Origin: Dehalococcoidia bacterium
GTDB taxonomy: Bacteria > Chloroflexota > Dehalococcoidia > Lucifugimonadales > Lucifugimonadaceae
Assembly (NCBI GenBank): GCA_012270805.1
Contig: JAAXHR010000030.1
Coordinates: 1-9,292, forward strand
Reading direction: 5' to 3'
Length of the DNA: 9,292 nt
Shown here piece after piece: positions 5,882 to 9,292 of the stretch. A model generated the notes under the pieces. That model ran no database searches. It was not told where the DNA came from and was given only the letters and a program-made list of their open reading frames with translations. The translations under genes and the position numbers were made by a program. Every line of letters starts with the position of its first letter. Position 1 is the stretch's first letter.

Positions 5882-7399
5882 GTGACTAGACCACCAGAAG
5901 ATTGGGATTCACGCGGCTCAGACCCTGAGTCTGCTTCGCCCGACGGCGACGCTGAACGGTCAAGTGGCATCTACCGCCGACCTCGGCGGCGAGGCGATCC
6001 TGACCTACGTTCCGAAATACGCGTTTCCGACTCGAAGCCGTCGAGTGAAAGAGACTCTGATTCGGATCGCACCAGCGGAATATACGCTCCTCCGAGACGC
6101 CGTAGCGTCCGCCGAGATTCCGACGATCCCAAACCCGGCGTCTGGTCGCGCATAACAGGACGCCATCGCCTTGATGAGATACGCGAAGCTCGTTATGAGC
6201 CGTACACATACGAAAGTAACGAGCAAAACATCAAATGGACCGCTGTTGCGATGGGTCTGTGGTGCCTAGCCATAGTTTGGCTCGCGTTCACCGACTTCAG
6301 CAACTCTCGTACGTATCAAGACTGGGTAGATGACGGCATTACGGAGATTCCGCCAAGCTCGGAACTGGCACAACAAATCGAATCCTCCCGCACTTATGCC
6401 CAGCGCGTCGGTGGCGAAGAATTCAAATGCGCATTCTTAGGCTTCAACGACGCGACAAACGAATGCCCGAACGGTGAGATGGACCCGATACTGGTCTCGA
6501 ACTTCGTAGACGAATCGGGCGCGATCTGCGCAAACTCGGAACTTTACACCCCGGAGATCGTCGAGGAGGTTCCGGACGACGCGGCACTCACAACCGGCCT
6601 CGAAACAGATGAACCGGAACCGGTCTCCATCTGCACTGCGGTGTGGAGCTCGTATCCGTTGCTGCAGTTCGCAGAAAAGTCGGGCCTCGACTGCCCAAAC
6701 GTCGAAGCGATCGTCGCTTCGTTATCTTCTCAAAGATCCGAATATCCGGGCTGCGATGCCGCGTTTTCATACGCCGAAAGCTTCCAAGCCAGTCAAGACC
6801 GCTCACGATTGATCTGGCTGCTCGCGATCTTTTTGATCGTCGTTGTCGCCTTCCCTTATCTATCGATGGTTCACCGGGCCAGTCGCAACCTGCTGCCGCT
6901 AAAGTCGGAGGAGCAGAAGCATCGGCCCGAATGGGCGGTTCTGCATCACTTTATTCCGATACTCAACCTGTTCCGCCCAGCTCAAGTATTCGTCGAACTC
7001 TACAAGGGAAGCGACCCAAACGTAACAACCACGAACCCCGCCGAATGGAAGAAAACTGGCAAAGTAAGAGCGATTGTTTTCCTATGGGCGCTTCTCTGGA
7101 TCGCGGCGTGGATCTTCAACCCGATCATCGTTCCCCGGTTCGTCAACGCGGACACATTGCCGGGTTTGATCGAGGCCAACGACCTGCTAATATTGTCAGA
7201 TGTTTTGCTGATAATTCTTGGAGGAGTGGCATTTCTCATGCTTCGACAGTTGCACGTGTTGCAGGAGATGAGATTTGAGAAGATCGGTCTGATTACCGTT
7301 ACGCCACCGCCACCGGTTGATCCTTTGGCCGAAGCTTTGAAGAAACAGGAAGAAAAACAACAAGAACAGGACGAAAAAGACAATCGGCGTGGTCAATAG
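5882..7399 (+). CDS. DUF4328-like membrane protein with a six-cysteine exported loop, between leuC and leuD
   Basis: The function is unknown. The 505-residue product has four visible parts. First, residues 1-115 are a polar, probably disordered Arg/Asp/Ser-rich head containing a duplicated motif, SGIYRRPRRR (28-37) and SGIYAPPRRR (65-74). Second come a membrane helix (about 118-137) and a loop (138-307) predicted to be outside, with six cysteines (183, 195, 216, 251, 271, 291) at spacings that could give three disulfides. Third is a membrane domain with helices at about 309-327, 395-415 and 434-452 and a connecting stretch around 332-379 (HRASRNLLPL, FIPILNLFRPAQVFVELYKGSDP). This resembles the DUF4328 family, from memory and not searched. 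Fourth is a proline run (475-478) and a charged, possibly coiled-coil tail (484-503). GTG 5882 is the only plausible start: an in-frame TGA lies at 5873-5875 and the next in-frame ATG falls inside the first helix. No clear ribosome binding site is visible, so coupling to leuC, which ends 25 bases earlier, is possible. Confidence 0.85.
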   Translation: MTRPPEDWDSRGSDPESASPDGDAERSSGIYRRPRRRGDPDLRSEIRVSDSKPSSERDSDSDRTSGIYAPPRRRSVRRDSDDPKPGVWSRITGRHRLDEIREARYEPYTYESNEQNIKWTAVAMGLWCLAIVWLAFTDFSNSRTYQDWVDDGITEIPPSSELAQQIESSRTYAQRVGGEEFKCAFLGFNDATNECPNGEMDPILVSNFVDESGAICANSELYTPEIVEEVPDDAALTTGLETDEPEPVSICTAVWSSYPLLQFAEKSGLDCPNVEAIVASLSSQRSEYPGCDAAFSYAESFQASQDRSRLIWLLAIFLIVVVAFPYLSMVHRASRNLLPLKSEEQKHRPEWAVLHHFIPILNLFRPAQVFVELYKGSDPNVTTTNPAEWKKTGKVRAIVFLWALLWIAAWIFNPIIVPRFVNADTLPGLIEANDLLILSDVLLIILGGVAFLMLRQLHVLQEMRFEKIGLITVTPPPPVDPLAEALKKQEEKQQEQDEKDNRRGQ

Positions 7400-7415
7400 G
7401 AGCGGTAACGCCCGC

Positions 7416-7429
7416 CGAGGGAGACCTCG
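7416..7429 (+). promoter_or_regulatory. GNRA-type hairpin enclosing the leuD ribosome binding site
   Basis: CGAGG (7416-7420), loop GAGA (7421-7424) and CCTCG (7425-7429) form a perfect 5-bp stem with a GNRA-class tetraloop that ends directly against the leuD ATG at 7430. The leuD ribosome binding site GAGGGAG (7417-7423) lies in the left arm and loop, so folding would hide it. The stop codon of the upstream gene (7397-7399) lies just upstream, so a ribosome finishing that gene could affect the fold. The pairing is seen directly; the regulation is inference. Confidence 0.5.
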
Positions 7430-8026
7430 ATGGAAAAATTCACTAGGCTGACTGGACGTGTGGCACCGTTAAATCGAGTAAACGTCGATACGGACCAGAT
7501 AATCCCAAAACAGTTCCTCAAACGGATCGAGCGAACCGGTTTCGGCGAGTACGCATTCTTCGATTGGCGCTATCTGGAAGACGGTGTCCCGAATCCCGAC
7601 TTCATTCTGAACGAGGCCCGTTACCAAGATGCTTCCATCCTCGTCGCAGGTCGGAATTTCGGCTCCGGTTCATCGCGGGAACATGCACCGTGGGCTTTGA
7701 ATGAGATGGGCTTCAGGGCGATCATAGCTCCTAGCTTTGCGGATATCTTTCGTAATAATTGCATGCAGAACGGCATGGCGCCGATCGTATTGTCGCAAAC
7801 CGAGGTTGATCACATCATGGGTAACGCCCTCAAAGGGATGGGTTACGAAATCACTGTGGACCTCGAAGCTCAAACCGTGTATGACGCCGAAGGTTTTTCT
7901 GCATCGTTTGAATTCGACTCTTTTCGTCGCAATTCTCTGATCAAGGGTTTGGATGACATCGATATAACCTTGCAGTTCGACGACGCAATCGCCGGATTCG
8001 AATCTGCACGGACTGCACGCTGGTAG
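7430..8026 (+). CDS. leuD: 3-isopropylmalate dehydratase small subunit
   Basis: Small subunit (swivel domain) of isopropylmalate isomerase; with LeuC it forms the active site that interconverts 2- and 3-isopropylmalate. The 198-residue length is typical of the proteobacterial-style LeuD (about 200). Motifs are RVNVDTDQIIPKQFL (16-30), FGEYAFFDWRYLEDG (38-52), the substrate-binding GRNFGSGSSREHAPWAL (74-90, with Ser81-Ser82-Arg83-Glu84-His85), and SFADIFRNNCMQNGM. The C-terminal LIKGLDDIDITLQ is as usual. The start is ATG 7430, with GAGGGAG six bases upstream but inside a small hairpin. It is separated from leuC by the 505-residue membrane protein gene, and leuB follows after a 104-base gap. 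Identity is secure. Confidence 0.97.
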   Translation: MEKFTRLTGRVAPLNRVNVDTDQIIPKQFLKRIERTGFGEYAFFDWRYLEDGVPNPDFILNEARYQDASILVAGRNFGSGSSREHAPWALNEMGFRAIIAPSFADIFRNNCMQNGMAPIVLSQTEVDHIMGNALKGMGYEITVDLEAQTVYDAEGFSASFEFDSFRRNSLIKGLDDIDITLQFDDAIAGFESARTARW

Positions 8027-8130
8027 CAGTTACCGAAGGCACGTCGCGCTTCAGATCGAGTCGACGCGTCTGATAGCGGTTAGTTGCCAACGCGAAAACA
8101 CAGATCAATAGCAAAAGAAAGACGCATGTA

Positions 8131-9246
8131 ATGGATATTCGGATCGCGGTGCTAGGCGGAGACGGGATCGGGCCGGAAGTCACCGCGGAATCGATCAAGG
8201 TGCTCGACGCCGTCGAGCGACGGTTCGGTCACACGTTCTCATTCGTAATGGGTGCTTGTGGCGGACGTGCCATCGACGAATTCGGCACCCCGTTGCCAGA
8301 TGAAACCCTCGACATCGTGAAAGGCTCCGACGCAGTACTCTTCGGCGCCGTCGGAGGCCCGAAATGGGATGACCCACAAGCCGAAACGCGGCCCGAAGAC
8401 GGGATACTTGCACTGCGAAAAGGGCTCGATCTGTTTGCCAATCTACGACCCGTAAAGGTCTATCCCCAGCTCATCGACGCAAGCCCCCTGCGACCAGAGC
8501 GGCTAGACGGGGTCGACATGGTGATTGTTCGCGAACTTACTGGCGGACTGTACTTCGGCAAGCCTAAGAAACGTTGGTCAAACTCTCGTGGACGCAACGC
8601 GGTCGATACGCTGACGTATCGAGAGCGCGAGATTGATCGCGTTGCGCGCGTCGGCTTCGAAATCGCACGACTCCGACGCAAGCGGTTGCATTCTCTTGAC
8701 AAGATGAACGTCCTCGAAACTGGACGTCTGTGGAGGGAAGTCGTCACCGAGATCGGTGTGGAGTACCCTGACGTTGAACTCATCCACATGCTTGCGGATA
8801 ATGCCGCGATGCAGTTGGTGACTAACCCCGCAGAATTTGATGTTGTCGTCACCGAGAACACCTTCGGTGACATATTGTCAGACGAAGCCGCTGTCATCGG
8901 CGGTTCGATGGGCATGTTGCCATCGGCATCGCTTTCCGCAATCCCCCGACCTTCAAATGGACGTCGTCCGCGCCGCGCCGGAAAACGCGCGCTCTACGAA
9001 CCGATTCATGGATCCGCGCCTGACATCGCCGGGCAGGGCATCGCAAACCCGATTGCGTCGATATTGTCCACTGCGTTGATGTTGCGTTACTCGTTCGCCC
9101 TGGAAGTAGAAGCCCTCTTGATCGAAAACGCTGTAGCTGCGGTGTTGGCCGACGGATTGAGGACGCCGGACCTCGCGACAAGCCTTGGCGGAGCGATCGG
9201 CACATCTGACATGGGCGACGCCATCGCAGGGCGAGTTCTGGGATAA
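8131..9246 (+). CDS. leuB: 3-isopropylmalate dehydrogenase
   Basis: NAD-dependent oxidative decarboxylation of 3-isopropylmalate to 2-oxoisocaproate, the last leucine-specific step before transamination. The 371 residues are slightly longer than the usual 345-365. It begins IRIAVLGGDGIGPEV and has the leucine-type substrate loop (ILALRKGLDLFANLRPVKVY), Tyr141 in ELTGGLYFGK, the catalytic Lys191 in LDKMNVLE (more often VDKANVLE), and metal-site aspartates Asp223 (ADNAAMQ), Asp247 and Asp251 (FGDILSDEAA). The NAD-site motif YEPIHGSAPDIAG is at about 289-301. Between SASL (265-268) and LYEPIHG there is an unusual basic, proline-containing insert (about 269-287). Isocitrate or tartrate dehydrogenases are relatives, but the motifs and leucine operon context make leuB clear. 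The ATG at 8131 has only a weak purine-rich site (AAAGAAAGA) upstream. The 104-base gap before it holds no convincing promoter or terminator. Confidence 0.96.
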   Translation: MDIRIAVLGGDGIGPEVTAESIKVLDAVERRFGHTFSFVMGACGGRAIDEFGTPLPDETLDIVKGSDAVLFGAVGGPKWDDPQAETRPEDGILALRKGLDLFANLRPVKVYPQLIDASPLRPERLDGVDMVIVRELTGGLYFGKPKKRWSNSRGRNAVDTLTYREREIDRVARVGFEIARLRRKRLHSLDKMNVLETGRLWREVVTEIGVEYPDVELIHMLADNAAMQLVTNPAEFDVVVTENTFGDILSDEAAVIGGSMGMLPSASLSAIPRPSNGRRPRRAGKRALYEPIHGSAPDIAGQGIANPIASILSTALMLRYSFALEVEALLIENAVAAVLADGLRTPDLATSLGGAIGTSDMGDAIAGRVLG

Positions 9247-9251
9247 CCCAA

Positions 9252-9282
9252 CTCGCCCTTTCGCACGCGAAAGGGGTGCGAG
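9252..9282 (+). terminator. Strong hairpin after leuB, possible operon terminator
   Basis: Six bases after the leuB stop, CCCTTTCG (9256-9263) pairs perfectly with CGAAAGGG (9268-9275) around a CACG loop. CTCG (9252-9255) pairs with CGAG (9279-9282) after a three-base bulge GTG, giving about 12 base pairs. No T-run follows in the ten bases left in the window, so it is either a terminator without a U tract, a 3'-end stabilising stem, or a bidirectional element for a gene beyond the edge. Confidence 0.55.
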
Positions 9283-9292
9283 CCAGCGAAGC

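Noticed and set aside
5964..6155. A 63-codon frame near the start of the membrane protein gene, considered as evidence of a frameshift
   Set aside because: The main frame continues without interruption through this stretch and contains the duplicated motif, so no frameshift is needed.
6643..7278. A 211-codon open frame on the + strand inside the 505-residue membrane protein gene
   Set aside because: It overlaps in another frame, its product is arginine/serine-rich with no domain, and the main frame has coherent membrane helices and a family-like motif.
8051..8074. Inverted repeat TCAGA/TCTGA in the leuD-leuB gap as a terminator
   Set aside because: Only five base pairs around a 13-base loop with no T-run; too weak to support.
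8084..8111. Possible internal promoter for leuB (TTGCCA, then CAATAG)
   Set aside because: The -10-like element matches the consensus poorly and such matches are expected by chance in a 104-base gap.

Overview
The window is most of a bacterial branched-chain amino acid (isoleucine/valine/leucine) biosynthesis operon, entirely on the + strand: ilvB (3' end only), ilvN, ilvC, leuA, a small four-helix membrane protein, leuC, a 505-residue multi-domain membrane protein, leuD and leuB. It enters inside ilvB and ends just after leuB, at a strong hairpin that may be the operon terminator. Coding density is very high; the longest non-coding gap is about 104 bases (leuD to leuB), so no stretch over 300 bases lacks a gene.

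Metabolically, IlvBN condenses pyruvate (or pyruvate plus 2-oxobutyrate) to acetohydroxyacids, and IlvC rearranges and reduces these. The next enzyme, IlvD (dihydroxyacid dehydratase), is not in the window and neither is a transaminase. From 2-oxoisovalerate, LeuA adds acetyl-CoA, the LeuCD isomerase shifts the hydroxyl group and LeuB oxidises and decarboxylates to 2-oxoisocaproate, the precursor of leucine. All seven enzymes keep the catalytic or metal-binding residues that could be checked.

The organism is uncertain. Moderate-to-high GC, the motif GYEVPSAIGA in IlvB and an ACT motif with EDRPG in IlvN look like Chloroflexota (possibly an uncultured marine or soil lineage) or Actinomycetota. 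The DUF4328-like membrane protein would fit Actinomycetota. This is inference from remembered family sequences and is not decisive.

The unusual parts are the two membrane protein genes inside a purely cytoplasmic pathway operon. One lies between leuA and leuC. The other splits leuC from leuD, whose products form one enzyme and whose genes are normally adjacent. The larger protein has a disordered, arginine-rich cytoplasmic head with a duplicated SGIYxxPRRR motif, a predicted exported loop with six cysteines, and a DUF4328-like membrane domain. Other points of interest are small RNA hairpins at the ribosome binding sites of leuA and leuD, a basic insert in LeuB, and a tyrosine in the cofactor-binding loop of IlvC. 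No mobile element, CRISPR array, tRNA or rRNA was seen.
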